From CAZSNT01 sp964607765 (lineage in GTDB: Bacteria > Verrucomicrobiota > Lentisphaeria > Oligosphaerales > JABHEG01), in contig CAZSNT010000036.1 in assembly GCA_964607765.1 (NCBI GenBank), forward strand, positions 1 through 64,000: a stretch of 64,000 nucleotides of DNA, read 5' to 3'. Each line of letters opens with the position of its first letter. Position 1 is the stretch's first letter. Shown piece after piece: positions 17,616-26,877 of this stretch. Below the pieces are notes generated by a model, which saw only the letters and a list, made by a program, of their open reading frames with translations, was not told where the DNA came from and did no database searches. The translations under genes and the position numbers were made by a program.

Positions 17616-18536
17616 TTACACGCGCACGGCGCCCACGAGCTCGCCGACGCTGGTGATGCCGCGTTCGTCCAGGTACTGCTCCAGTCCCTCGACGATCCGC
17701 ACGAGGCAGGCCGGGTTGCTGAAAATCGCAGTGCCTACTCCGACCGCGTTTGCGCCGGCCAGCATGAACTCGACGGCGTCCAGCGCGTTGCCGACGCCTC
17801 CCATGCCGATGACCGGCACATCCACGGCCTGGCGCACCTGGTGGACCATGCGCACCGCGACCGGCTTGATGCCGGGCCCGCTCAGCCCGGCAGTGACGTT
17901 CGCGATCTTCGGCTCCCAGGTGTCCGTGTCGATCGCCATGGCGGGCAGCGTGTTGATGAGCGAGACCATGTCGCTGCCCGCGTCAACCACGCAGCGTGCG
18001 AACTCCGCAATGTCGGTGACGTTCGGACTGAGCTTGGTAATGAGCGGCAGGCTCGTGGCTTCGCGCACGGCGCCGACAACGCGGCCGGCCATGCACAGGT
18101 CCGTGCCGAATGCGATCCCGCCTTCCTTGATGTTCGGGCAGGAGATGTTGACCTCGAGAGCCGCGATGCCGGTGCGCTCCGCGTCAAGGCGTTCGGCCAC
18201 CGCCACGTAGTCGTCGATGGTCTTGCCCCAAATGTTGACAAACACCTCGGTGTCCACGGTGCGCAGGAACGGCAGGTAGTCGGGGGAGTGGATAAACGCG
18301 TCAATGCCGGGGTTCTGCAGCCCGATGGCGTTGAGCATTCCGCCGAACACCTCCGCCGTGCGCGGGGTCGGGTTGCCGTGGGACGGGAACGGGGATACGC
18401 CCTTGACCGTGATCGCGCCAAGCTGCTCCAGCGGGACGAGGTCAGCGTATTCTTTGCCATACCCGAACGTGCCCGACGCGGTCACCACGGGATTGCGCAG
18501 TTGAATACCTGCAAGGTCAACGGTCAGGTCCGCCAT
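17616..18536 (-). CDS. pyrD: Dihydroorotate dehydrogenase, class 1B type
   Basis: This enzyme oxidises dihydroorotate to orotate in pyrimidine synthesis, and the class 1B form uses NAD through an iron-sulfur partner (PyrK). The 306 residues show the FMN-binding TIM barrel with the family motifs ASGTFGYGKEY near residue 20 and TVKGVSPFP. Cys133 in NISCPN is the class 1 catalytic base. GMGGVGNALDAVEFMLAGA and VGVGTAIF near the C-terminus bind the FMN phosphate. The ATG at 18536 has a GAGGGAG about 9 bases upstream. No pyrK homologue is adjacent in this window, so the electron-transfer partner must be encoded elsewhere. Confidence 0.94.
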   Translation of the reverse strand: MADLTVDLAGIQLRNPVVTASGTFGYGKEYADLVPLEQLGAITVKGVSPFPSHGNPTPRTAEVFGGMLNAIGLQNPGIDAFIHSPDYLPFLRTVDTEVFVNIWGKTIDDYVAVAERLDAERTGIAALEVNISCPNIKEGGIAFGTDLCMAGRVVGAVREATSLPLITKLSPNVTDIAEFARCVVDAGSDMVSLINTLPAMAIDTDTWEPKIANVTAGLSGPGIKPVAVRMVHQVRQAVDVPVIGMGGVGNALDAVEFMLAGANAVGVGTAIFSNPACLVRIVEGLEQYLDERGITSVGELVGAVRV

Positions 18537-18584
18537 TCAGGATGCTCCCTCGTTTGTCTGCCGGCTGCGTGGGAAATGGAGTTC

Positions 18585-18614
18585 AGAATATCGGATTTCC
18601 TGTCCGGAAATCAA
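18585..18614 (-). promoter_or_regulatory. Candidate sigma-70-type promoter for pyrD
   Basis: On the reverse strand TTGATT (18614-18609) and TATTCT (18590-18585) are 18 bases apart, and the -10 lies about 49 bases before the pyrD start. The spacer overlaps an ATTTCC-GGAAAT dyad at 18595-18611 that could be an operator. This is sequence resemblance only. Confidence 0.35.
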
Positions 18615-18693
18615 GAATTGTCCGACAGTAGGAGTAAATTGTTAGCGCGCTCCCGGATGGGATCGGAACTTGGAACGTTATCTGGAGAGGCCA

Positions 18694-19599
18694 ATGTCTA
18701 CATGTCGTGCAATGTGCTCCGTCACCGGCCTGATGGCGGTGTTGATTGTAATCACCGGCTGTGGGGGGCGTGACGATGCCGGCCGGAAGAAGGGCCGGGG
18801 CGGGACATCGCCCGCAGACCGTACGCTTGGGGGCGTGACTACGCTTGAGAAGGTCTTTGTCATTCTCGAACTGGCTCCCGTTGATCCTGCTGCCGCTGCG
18901 GAAGATGCCCCGGCCAAAGCGGCGACTGGTGCTGCTGCCGCCGCGGACGATGCCCCGGCTAAAGCGGCGCCCGACGCTGCAACTGCCGCCGCGGACGATG
19001 CCCCGGCTAAAGCGGTGCCCGACGCTGCAACTGCCGCCGCGGACGATGCCCCGGCTAAAGCGGCGCCCGACGCTGCAACTGCCGCCGTAGACGATGCCCC
19101 GGCCAAAGCGGTGCCCGACGCTGCAACTGCCGCCGCGGACGATGCCCCGGCCAAAGCGGCGACTGGTGATGCTGCTGCCGCCGCGGACGATGCCCCGGCC
19201 AAAGCGGTGCCCGACGCTGCAACTGCCGCCGTGGAGGGCGCCCCGGCTGCGGAGACTGCCGGCGGCTCTCAACCCATCTTCAAGCTGACGGAGGTCTCGA
19301 TCCAAGGCCAGGTCAGGAAGATGCTGACCGTCCATCGTACGGAAGCCACCATTCCCGCGAATGCCATGTACTGCCCGATGCGTCCGCGCGTCGCCTTGGA
19401 AACGGCGATGCAAAGTGGGGTCGCCGGCATCGTCGTTCATCCCGACACGCCGGGGAAGCGCATCGCTGTGATCGCGTCCACCCAGGGCGCTCTCGCTCTG
19501 TTCCCCGTGCACCCGCCCTTGGCCCGGGAGATCCTGGTCAAGCCGGCTGCTGAAGCTGCAGTGGGGGCCATGCCCGCACCGGCAGACCCGACGCCTTAG
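18694..19599 (+). CDS. Ala-rich repeat lipoprotein
   Basis: The 301-residue product has a type II signal peptide ending in the lipobox ITGC, so it should be a lipid-anchored envelope protein. A low-complexity region of about 120 residues follows, built from a 16-residue DDAPAKAxPDAATAAA unit. A globular C-terminal part of about 100 residues (QPIFKLTEVSIQGQVRKML onward) matches no family I recognise. The ATG at 18694 has GGAGAGG at 18684-18690 and starts the signal peptide; the ATG at 18670 is less likely. The Ala/Pro/Lys repeat probably acts as a spacer spanning the envelope. leuS follows 50 bases downstream. Confidence 0.75.
   Translation: MSTCRAMCSVTGLMAVLIVITGCGGRDDAGRKKGRGGTSPADRTLGGVTTLEKVFVILELAPVDPAAAAEDAPAKAATGAAAAADDAPAKAAPDAATAAADDAPAKAVPDAATAAADDAPAKAAPDAATAAVDDAPAKAVPDAATAAADDAPAKAATGDAAAAADDAPAKAVPDAATAAVEGAPAAETAGGSQPIFKLTEVSIQGQVRKMLTVHRTEATIPANAMYCPMRPRVALETAMQSGVAGIVVHPDTPGKRIAVIASTQGALALFPVHPPLAREILVKPAAEAAVGAMPAPADPTP
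18898..19245 (+). repeat. In-gene 48-bp tandem repeat
   Basis: Units of 48 bases start with GACGATGCCCCGGC, for example at 18994 and 19042. About seven copies encode the 16-residue Ala-rich unit of the lipoprotein. Copies differ by alternation of GCG and GTG codons and by a short GCGACTGGT variant. Copy number is likely to vary between strains. Confidence 0.85.
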
Positions 19600-19649
19600 A
19601 GTAGAAGCCGTTTTTGTGCAATTGGCTAATCAAACAGGACGCAGGCACG

Positions 19650-22247
19650 ATGTCAGAGCGAGAATCAGTATACGATCCGGCAGCGATTGAGCGGCGATGG
19701 CAGGACTACTGGCTGGAGAACGAGACGTTCAAGGCCGTGGACAACGACCCGGACCGGTCCAAGCTCTACGTGCTCGATATGTTCCCGTATCCCAGCGGCG
19801 CCGGCCTGCATGTCGGGCATCCCGAGGGGTACACTGCCACGGACATTTACTGCCGCTACAAGCGCATGCGCGGCTTCAATGTGCTGCATCCGATGGGCTG
19901 GGATGCGTTCGGGCTGCCCGCTGAGCAGTACGCGGTGGAAACCGGCACGCATCCGAGCGTGACCACGGGCAAGAACGTGGACAACTTCCGGCGCCAGATC
20001 CGCGCGTTCGGGTTCAGTTACGACTGGTCGCGCGAGATCAACACGACCGACCCCAAGTACACCCGCTGGACGCAGTGGATTTTCCTGCAGCTGCACAGGA
20101 AGGGCTTGGCGTACCTGGCTGAGGTCCCGGTCAACTGGTGTCCTGCTCTCGGAACCGTGTTGGCGAATGAGGAAGTGATCAACGGGCTGAGCGAACGCGG
20201 CAGTCATCCGGTGATACGCAAGCCCATGAAGCAGTGGATGCTGCGCATCACGGAATACGCGGAACGGTTGCTGGACGGCCTGGACGGCCTGGACTGGCCC
20301 GAAGGCATCAAGACGATGCAGCGCAACTGGATAGGGAAGTCCACCGGCGCCGACGTCGACTTCGAGGTCAAGGACAGCGACCAGACTATCCGTGTTTACA
20401 CCACGCGCCCGGACACACTGTTTGGCGCCACCTACATGGTGCTGTCGCCGGAGCACCCGCTGGTCGATGAGCTGACCGTGACGGAGAAGCGGGAGGCAGT
20501 GCGTGCCTACCAGGCGGAAGCCGCGGGCAAGAGCGACCTGGAACGGACCGAGCTCAACAAAGAGAAGACGGGCGTGTTCATCGGCGCCTGCGCGATCAAT
20601 CCGGTCAACGGCGAACAGATCCCCATCTGGATCAGCGACTACGTGATGATGGGCTACGGCACGGGCGCGATCATGGCGGTGCCTGCCCATGACACGCGCG
20701 ACTTCGAGTTCGCCGAGACGTTCGGGATCGAGATCCGCTGCATCCTGGAACCGGACGCGGACGCGGCCCGGGCTGAGGGGGTCAGCGTCGCGGACGTGCT
20801 GGCGGGCAAGGCCTGCTGGCCGGGTGATGGCGTGGGCGTCAATTCGGCCAATGACGACGGCCTGGACATCAATGGGCTGAAGGTCGCCGCCGCGAAGCGC
20901 ACCACAACCGAGTGGCTGGAGCGGAAAGGCTGCGGTAAGGCGGCTGTTAACTACAAGCTGCGCGACTGGCTGTTCAGCAGGCAGCGGTACTGGGGCGAGC
21001 CGTTCCCGGTGGTTTACTACGACGATGGCGCGGTGGAGGTGGTCGACGGGGCGGAGCTGCCGGTCGAGCTGCCCGCTCTCGAAGATTTTCATCCCTCCGG
21101 CACGGGCGAGTCGCCGCTGGCGAACGCGGGAGACTGGCTCAATTATACCGATCCCAGGACAGGCCGGCGCGGCCGGCGTGAGACGCACACCATGCCGCAG
21201 TGGGCCGGCTCCTGCTGGTACTACCTGCGTTTCATCGACCCCGGTAACGACGAGGCGGGCTGGGATGCTGAGAAAGAGAAGTACTGGATGCCCGTAGACC
21301 TCTACGTTGGCGGGGCCGAGCATGCCGTGCTGCATCTGCTCTACGCCAGGTTTTGGCACAAAGTGCTGTACGACCTGGGGCTGGTGAGTACGGACGAGCC
21401 CTTCCAGAAGCTGATCAATCAGGGCATGATCCTGGGCCTGTCATACCGCGACAGCCGCGGCGTGGTCGTGCCCAATGATCACGTCCGCGAAGAAGGCGGC
21501 AAGTACTTCCACCAGGAGACGGGCGAAGAGCTGGAAGAGTTCCCGGCGAAGATGTCGAAGTCGCTGCGCAATGTGGTGAACCCGGACGACATCATTGCCC
21601 AGTACGGCAGCGACAGCTTCCGGCTCTACGAGATGTTCATGGGGCCGCTGGAGGCGGTGAAACCGTGGCAGACCGCGGGCGTGGAAGGTGTGTATCGGTT
21701 CCTGAAGCGTACTTGGCGCATGATCATCGGGCCGGACGGCAGCGTCAGTGACAGCATCGATGGGTCGTCTCTGTCGAAGGAGCAGGCGCGTGTGCTGCAC
21801 CAGACGATCAAGAAGGTCACCGGCGACCTGGAAACGCTCGATTTCAACACGGCCATCAGCCAGTTGATGGTGTTCGTGAACGAGTTCGGCAAAGCGAAGG
21901 CTCGGAATCGGGAAGCCATGGAGACGTTCGTGCAATTGCTGGCCCCGTTTGCTCCGCACGTGGCGGAGGAACTGTGGCAGCGGCTGGGGCACGATGACAC
22001 GATTGCTTACGAACCGTGGCCGACGTATGACGAGGACATGCTGAAGGTCGACGAGGTGGAGATTCTCGTTCAGATCAACGGCAAGCCGCGTGCCAGGATC
22101 AACGTGCCGGCTGACGCGGACCGTGACGCGCTTGCGGAGATCGCGGTTGCCGATGAGCAGGTCAAAGCCAGTCTTGACGGCCAGTCGGTCATCAAAGTGA
22201 TTGCCGTGCCGGGACGCCTGGTGAATATCGTGGCGAAGCCGGGCTAG
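19650..22247 (+). CDS. leuS: Leucyl-tRNA synthetase
   Basis: This cytoplasmic class I synthetase charges tRNA-Leu with leucine. The 865 residues include FPYPSGAGLHVGH with the HIGH-type signature HVGH at residues 54-57. The CP1 editing domain contains YTTRPDTLFGATYMVLSPEHP, a GTGAIMAVPAHD block and the KMSKS loop at residues 634-638. A C-terminal anticodon-binding domain includes FAPHVAEELWQRLG. I chose the ATG at 19650 (MSERES) because family similarity starts just after it; the frame to 19614 adds 12 residues without support. The stop overlaps the convergent ABC permease gene by 4 bases. Confidence 0.97.
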   Translation: MSERESVYDPAAIERRWQDYWLENETFKAVDNDPDRSKLYVLDMFPYPSGAGLHVGHPEGYTATDIYCRYKRMRGFNVLHPMGWDAFGLPAEQYAVETGTHPSVTTGKNVDNFRRQIRAFGFSYDWSREINTTDPKYTRWTQWIFLQLHRKGLAYLAEVPVNWCPALGTVLANEEVINGLSERGSHPVIRKPMKQWMLRITEYAERLLDGLDGLDWPEGIKTMQRNWIGKSTGADVDFEVKDSDQTIRVYTTRPDTLFGATYMVLSPEHPLVDELTVTEKREAVRAYQAEAAGKSDLERTELNKEKTGVFIGACAINPVNGEQIPIWISDYVMMGYGTGAIMAVPAHDTRDFEFAETFGIEIRCILEPDADAARAEGVSVADVLAGKACWPGDGVGVNSANDDGLDINGLKVAAAKRTTTEWLERKGCGKAAVNYKLRDWLFSRQRYWGEPFPVVYYDDGAVEVVDGAELPVELPALEDFHPSGTGESPLANAGDWLNYTDPRTGRRGRRETHTMPQWAGSCWYYLRFIDPGNDEAGWDAEKEKYWMPVDLYVGGAEHAVLHLLYARFWHKVLYDLGLVSTDEPFQKLINQGMILGLSYRDSRGVVVPNDHVREEGGKYFHQETGEELEEFPAKMSKSLRNVVNPDDIIAQYGSDSFRLYEMFMGPLEAVKPWQTAGVEGVYRFLKRTWRMIIGPDGSVSDSIDGSSLSKEQARVLHQTIKKVTGDLETLDFNTAISQLMVFVNEFGKAKARNREAMETFVQLLAPFAPHVAEELWQRLGHDDTIAYEPWPTYDEDMLKVDEVEILVQINGKPRARINVPADADRDALAEIAVADEQVKASLDGQSVIKVIAVPGRLVNIVAKPG

Positions 22248-24340
22248 AACTGGAAGTTGTCGATGTTGTCTTTGCGGAAGATGAACGGCTCGCCCAGGTA
22301 GACGTTGCCTTCGCCGATCCGGATCTGCTTGAGACGTCCGAACTCCATGGCCGCCTCGACGTCGATCAGACGCGCTTCCTTGATCGCCTTGGCGGCGTGC
22401 ACGGTGAGGTACCCGAGGTCGACGGTGTTCCACAGAACGATGCTGTCGATGAAATCCTCGTGCACGTAGGCCCGGCAGAGGCTGGGCACGGACAGGCCCG
22501 TGAGCTTGATGTCTGTGCGGTTCGCCTGCTTCAGACCTTCCGCAGCGCCCGGCACGGCGGGGGCGGCGATCGCCATGATCCCTTTCAGGTTCGGGTACTT
22601 ATTGATCATGTTCCGCGTTTCGGTCATGGCCTTGTCGCGCTCGCCTTCGCTGTACCGGATCTCCTTGAGGTCGAGCTTCGGGTGCTTCGCGGCCATGCGC
22701 TCCTTGATGAACGTGATCCACTCGTTCTGGTTGGCGTCGGTGGTACCCGCCGAGATGATGACATACTCGCCTTCGCCGCCGCAGAGCGCGGCCAGCTCGT
22801 CGGACAGCGTGGTGCCGATTCCCTGGGCTGTGGCCTGGTTGATGAAGAACTGCCGCGCATCCTGGTTGGCGTCTGCGTCCCAGGTCAGCACGTTGATGCC
22901 GCGTGACATGGCTTTCTTCAGCACGCCGTCAATGGCGTCACGATTTAGTACGCTGGCACAGATCACGTCCACGCCCTTTGTGATCCACGCTTCCACGATC
23001 TCGTTCTGTTTCTCCGGGTCGCCTTTTGTCGGGCCGTCCCACAAGAGCTCGACGCCGAGCTCGGCGGCTGCCGCGTCTGCGCCCTCCTTACACGACACGA
23101 AGTAGGGGTCTGTCTTGGTCTTGGGCAGCATGGCGACCCGGATCGGTGCGGCTGCGGGCGCCGGCGCCGGCTGTGAGGGCCCCACCGCAGTGCCGGCGAC
23201 TGGGGCCGCGGTGACCGTGGTCTTGATCGCGTCGGCAAGCCGGCGGTTACTCAGCGTGATCATGGCCGCTCCGGCCAGGATCGCGACACACAGGATGGCA
23301 AGTTGACTGTTCTTCAAATCCAGTTCCTCCTCACTTGGTTCGGTTGTTCTCAACGCCTGTACAGTGCTGGTGCGCTTCGCCGCCCGGTCGAGCAGCATGG
23401 CGCCGATCAGGATCGCACCCACCAGCATGTTCGCAATATCAGTCGTCTGACCGCAAAGCCGTAATCCGTTCTGCAGCACGACAATGACGATCAAGCCGAG
23501 GAACGTGCCGTGCAGTGTGCCGCGTCCGCCCGTGATCGCTGTGCCGCCCAGCACGGTCATGGCGATCGCCATCAGCTCGTAACCTGTGCCCGCGTCCGAT
23601 TTGGCCTGCCCGTTCTTGGCAATGAAGATCAGCGCGGCCAGTCCGGCCATGAGTCCGGACAACATGTATACGCGCAACAGCACGCGTCGGTTGTCAATGC
23701 CCGCGTAGCGTGCACCCGCCTCGCCGAATCCGATCGCCGCAACGTGGCGCCCGAACCGCATACGGTGCATGACCAGCCACAGCACGACGAACGCCGCCAG
23801 GAAGATCGAGAGCTGTGTCGGCACCACGCCGACCACGTAGCCTTGCCCCAGACTCAGGAACGACGGATCGAAGCCCGTGTAGGTGGTATAGCCTCGGGTG
23901 ATCGCGTCGGCCGTGCCGCGGAACAGTGACATGGTGCCGAGCGTGACGATCAGGGGCAGCACGCGCAGCCGCGTGATCACCGTCCCGTTCACCCAGCCGC
24001 AGCCCACCCCCACTGCGAGTCCCGCAGTCGCCGCCACCCAGATGTTGAGCCCGAGATCGCGCCACAGCAGTCCGGTCAGCACTGCGACAATGGCCATGAT
24101 ACTGCCGACGCTCAGATCAATGCCGCCGCTCTTGATGACGAACGTCATGCTGAACGCGATCAGACCATACGATGCAGCCAGGCGTGTTACCTCGAAGAAA
24201 TTGCCGGCTGTGAGGAAGTTCTCGCCGTAGATCCCGAACAGGGCGATCTCGAGCGCGAGGATGCACAGCAGCACCCACTCGTTATGGGGCAGCCACCGCT
24301 CGTGCCACGGCTGACGTGTGATGAGCGTGCGGTCATCCAT
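22244..24340 (-). CDS. Sugar ABC permease fused to its binding protein (RhaQ-RhaS-like)
   Basis: One 698-residue chain joins two normally separate proteins. Residues 1-320 are an inner-membrane permease of the RbsC/RhaQ family (SGGIDLSVGSIMA, GGTAITGGRGTLHGTFLG). A further membrane segment follows at about 344-364, then a Pro/Ala linker at about 376-399. From about 400 to the end there is a periplasmic sugar-binding domain of the LsrB/RhaS type (RVAMLPKTKTDPYF, WDADANQDARQFFINQ, ending GEPFIFRKDNIDNFQF). The binding domain is thus tethered to the membrane rather than free or lipid-anchored. The start overlaps the stop of the upstream permease by 8 bases. The C-terminal motif favours rhamnose or a related deoxysugar, but this is inference from family resemblance. 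Confidence 0.88.
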   Translation of the reverse strand: MDDRTLITRQPWHERWLPHNEWVLLCILALEIALFGIYGENFLTAGNFFEVTRLAASYGLIAFSMTFVIKSGGIDLSVGSIMAIVAVLTGLLWRDLGLNIWVAATAGLAVGVGCGWVNGTVITRLRVLPLIVTLGTMSLFRGTADAITRGYTTYTGFDPSFLSLGQGYVVGVVPTQLSIFLAAFVVLWLVMHRMRFGRHVAAIGFGEAGARYAGIDNRRVLLRVYMLSGLMAGLAALIFIAKNGQAKSDAGTGYELMAIAMTVLGGTAITGGRGTLHGTFLGLIVIVVLQNGLRLCGQTTDIANMLVGAILIGAMLLDRAAKRTSTVQALRTTEPSEEELDLKNSQLAILCVAILAGAAMITLSNRRLADAIKTTVTAAPVAGTAVGPSQPAPAPAAAPIRVAMLPKTKTDPYFVSCKEGADAAAAELGVELLWDGPTKGDPEKQNEIVEAWITKGVDVICASVLNRDAIDGVLKKAMSRGINVLTWDADANQDARQFFINQATAQGIGTTLSDELAALCGGEGEYVIISAGTTDANQNEWITFIKERMAAKHPKLDLKEIRYSEGERDKAMTETRNMINKYPNLKGIMAIAAPAVPGAAEGLKQANRTDIKLTGLSVPSLCRAYVHEDFIDSIVLWNTVDLGYLTVHAAKAIKEARLIDVEAAMEFGRLKQIRIGEGNVYLGEPFIFRKDNIDNFQF

Positions 24341-25301
24341 CAGGGCTCACCTCACGTTTGACCGCTCTGTCCGCGATGACCGCAAGCAGGATGATGGCGC
24401 CCTGGACAGCGCGTTCCGCAGTGGATCCCAACGGTGTGAAGGTCAGCACTGAGCTGATCACACCCAACAGTACCACACCCAGAAGCGTGCCGAGAAGCGA
24501 GCCGCGCCCGCCCGATATGGCCGTGCCGCCCACCACAACGGCAGCAATCACCTTCAGTTCCAGACCGCGGCCGCCGCCTGTCTCAATGCTCGGGAAACGG
24601 CACGTGTGGACGATGGCGGCGACCCCCATGAGCGCACCGAGGATAACGAAGGCCAGAAGCACAACGCGGTCGGGGTGAATCTTCATGCGCAACGACGCCT
24701 CGTGGCTGCAGCCGACAGCATAGAAACGGCGGCCGAACCGCGTCCGCGCCAGCATAAAGGCTGCTGCTGCGAACACCGCAACTGCGATCAGCGCAAACAC
24801 GGCCTGGCCTTGCTGCGGGCCCAGGCCGAACCACTGGAAGTCGCCTCGCACGTTCTGGACCCATTCGCCACGCGTGATCCAGAGCAGTCCGTTTTCCAGG
24901 ATGACCCAGGTTGCGAGGGTGGCCACGATGGACGGGATGGCCAGACGCGCCACCAGCACGCCGTTCAACAGGCCGAGCAACATGCCGCACCCAATCGTGC
25001 TCGGGATGACTGCCACAATGGGGACGCCCTGTCGCGACAGCGTCCCTGCGACCACCCCGCACACCGCAAGCTGTGCCGCGATGGAGATATCGATCTCAGC
25101 GGAGACAATCACGATCGTCATGCCGATCGCGGCAATCAGCACGGCCAAGTTGTCCAGAGCCATGCCCTGGAACACCGAGGCACGGTAGAAGCCTTGGTTC
25201 GTGAATGCCGGCACGGCAAGCAACACGCCGATGGAGATCAGTAACGCGATCTCCCGCGCGTACCGGCTCAATGCCGTGCTGTGCTGTCGTTTCTTCTGCA
25301 C
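24333..25301 (-). CDS. Sugar ABC transporter permease (RhaP-like)
   Basis: This inner-membrane permease of the ribose/rhamnose ABC family has about ten hydrophobic segments. It carries the family blocks VSAEIDISIAAQLAVCGVV and VVGGTAISGGRGSLLGTLLGV. It would pair with the permease domain of the downstream fusion to form the channel. The start is uncertain. A GTG at 25301 gives 322 residues and leaves a 79-base spacer after the ATPase gene, which is filled with repeat-like sequence. An ATG at 25433 would give 366 residues but overlap the ATPase gene by 53 bases through poor coding sequence. The gene is in the middle of a five-gene reverse-strand operon. Confidence 0.88.
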   Translation of the reverse strand: MQKKRQHSTALSRYAREIALLISIGVLLAVPAFTNQGFYRASVFQGMALDNLAVLIAAIGMTIVIVSAEIDISIAAQLAVCGVVAGTLSRQGVPIVAVIPSTIGCGMLLGLLNGVLVARLAIPSIVATLATWVILENGLLWITRGEWVQNVRGDFQWFGLGPQQGQAVFALIAVAVFAAAAFMLARTRFGRRFYAVGCSHEASLRMKIHPDRVVLLAFVILGALMGVAAIVHTCRFPSIETGGGRGLELKVIAAVVVGGTAISGGRGSLLGTLLGVVLLGVISSVLTFTPLGSTAERAVQGAIILLAVIADRAVKREVSPDG

Positions 25302-25380
25302 TGTTCCGTTCGCTAATGACCGCGTTTCGCGTCGCGCAACGCCTTCATCCCTTGTTCCGTCATCCGTTGGTGACTTCCCG

Positions 25381-26871
25381 CTATCCGTGGCTGCGTTCCA
25401 TGGCGTGTTCCAGGATCGTCTCCTGGGTTGCATCGCCGCGATCGAGGACTTTGACCAGGCGACCTTGTCGCATCACGCCTACTCGGTCGCTCATTCCGAG
25501 TACTTCGGGGAGTTCGGAGGAGATCATCACAATGGCGACGCCCTGGCGTGCCAGGTCCTCCATCAGTCGGTAGATCTCCGCCTTGGCCCCCACGTCTATG
25601 CCTTGTGTCGGTTCGTCGAGCAACAGCACTTTGGGCGCGATTGCCATCCAACGTGCGAGCGCGACCTTCTGCTGGTTGCCGCCGGACAGATTCCGCACCG
25701 TGTTGAACAGTGACGGGGTGCGCACGCCGAGCTTGCGGACGTATTCCACACCGAGCTGCTCCTCGGCATTGCGGTCGATGAAGCGGTGGTGTGTGAACTG
25801 CTCGAGTACGGTTATCGTGATATTGTCCACCACGGGCAGGTCTTCGACTACACCGTGCTGGTGTCGGTCCTCCGGCACGTAGCCGATGCCCGCTGCAATC
25901 GCCTGGGCCGGGCTGTTGACGGTCAATGTTGCGCCTTGCACGCGGATCGCGCCGCTGTCCGGCGGCGTGATCCCGAACACGGCGCGTGCGAGCTCGGTCC
26001 GGCCCGAGCCGACCAGTCCGGCCAACCCGAAGATCTCGCCGGCGCGCACGGCAAAACTGATATCGGCAATGCCGCCTGCTGCACACGACAGGTTCTCTAT
26101 CTCCAGCATCTCCGTACCGATGGGCACGGCCTCCTTGCAGTACATGGCGTCGAGCGGGCGTCCTGCCATGTGCCGGATGATGTCCTGGCGTTGCAGTTCA
26201 TCGGTGCGATATGTGCCGACCCGCCGGCCGTCGCGCAGGATCGTCATGCGGTCCGCAATGGCCTCTATCTCCTCGAGCCGGTGCGAGATGTAGACAATGC
26301 CGACGCCCGCCTCGCGCAGCTGCCGGATGAGTTGCAGCAGGTGGTCCGCATCCTTTTTCGGCAGGGCTGCGGTCGGCTCGTCCATGATCAGGATGCGGGC
26401 GTCCTGGGCGAGGGCGCGACTGATCTCCAGGAGCTGCTTCTCCGCCATGCGCAGCGTTCTCACCGGTTGATCCAAAGGCACGTCCACGGCCAGGCGTTCG
26501 AGCTTGCGCTGCGCGTCGGCGCGCTGTTGCCGCGGGCTGATGATCGCGCCACCATGCTCGAGCATCAGGTTCTCGGCCACACTCAGTTCGGGGAACAGGG
26601 TCGGGTGCTGATAGATGGCGGCAACGCCGCGCCGTTCCGCCAGTTCGGGCGAGCTCGCAGACACGGCTTCACCGGCGATGCTGATCTCTGCGCCGGTGTC
26701 CGGCTGCAGAACGCCTGTCACGATCTTGATCAGCGTGCTCTTGCCCGCGCCGTTCTCGCCCAGCAGCGCATGCACCTCACCTGCACGCAGGTCAAACGCG
26801 ACATCCTCCAGCGCCTTGACGCCGGGGAAGGTCTTGCTGATGTGCCTGAGTTGGAGCAGTTGGTCAGTCAT
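25381..26871 (-). CDS. Sugar ABC transporter ATP-binding protein (RhaT/RbsA-like)
   Basis: This 496-residue ATPase has two fused ABC domains, as usual for ribose/rhamnose-type importers. Domain 1 has Walker A GENGAGKST at residues 38-46, a signature region LRMAEKQLLEISRAL and Walker B ILIMDEPTAAL. Domain 2 has a degenerate Walker A (GLVGSGRTEL), the signature LSGGNQQKVALARW and Walker B VLLLDEPTQGIDVG. The degenerate second Walker A is normal for this family. The start lies only 6 bases after the stop of the isomerase gene, which shows operon structure. The permease and permease-binding protein fusion follow downstream and complete the importer. Confidence 0.93.
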   Translation of the reverse strand: MTDQLLQLRHISKTFPGVKALEDVAFDLRAGEVHALLGENGAGKSTLIKIVTGVLQPDTGAEISIAGEAVSASSPELAERRGVAAIYQHPTLFPELSVAENLMLEHGGAIISPRQQRADAQRKLERLAVDVPLDQPVRTLRMAEKQLLEISRALAQDARILIMDEPTAALPKKDADHLLQLIRQLREAGVGIVYISHRLEEIEAIADRMTILRDGRRVGTYRTDELQRQDIIRHMAGRPLDAMYCKEAVPIGTEMLEIENLSCAAGGIADISFAVRAGEIFGLAGLVGSGRTELARAVFGITPPDSGAIRVQGATLTVNSPAQAIAAGIGYVPEDRHQHGVVEDLPVVDNITITVLEQFTHHRFIDRNAEEQLGVEYVRKLGVRTPSLFNTVRNLSGGNQQKVALARWMAIAPKVLLLDEPTQGIDVGAKAEIYRLMEDLARQGVAIVMISSELPEVLGMSDRVGVMRQGRLVKVLDRGDATQETILEHAMERSHG

Positions 26872-26877
26872 TCGTGT

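Noticed and set aside
17388..18773. Forward frame of 461 codons across hairpin repeats and pyrD
   Set aside because: It begins in repeats and runs antisense to pyrD. No family features.
18678..19202. Reverse-strand Ala/Ser-rich frame opposite the lipoprotein
   Set aside because: It is a shadow of the 48-bp repeats. The forward frame has a lipobox and ribosome site.
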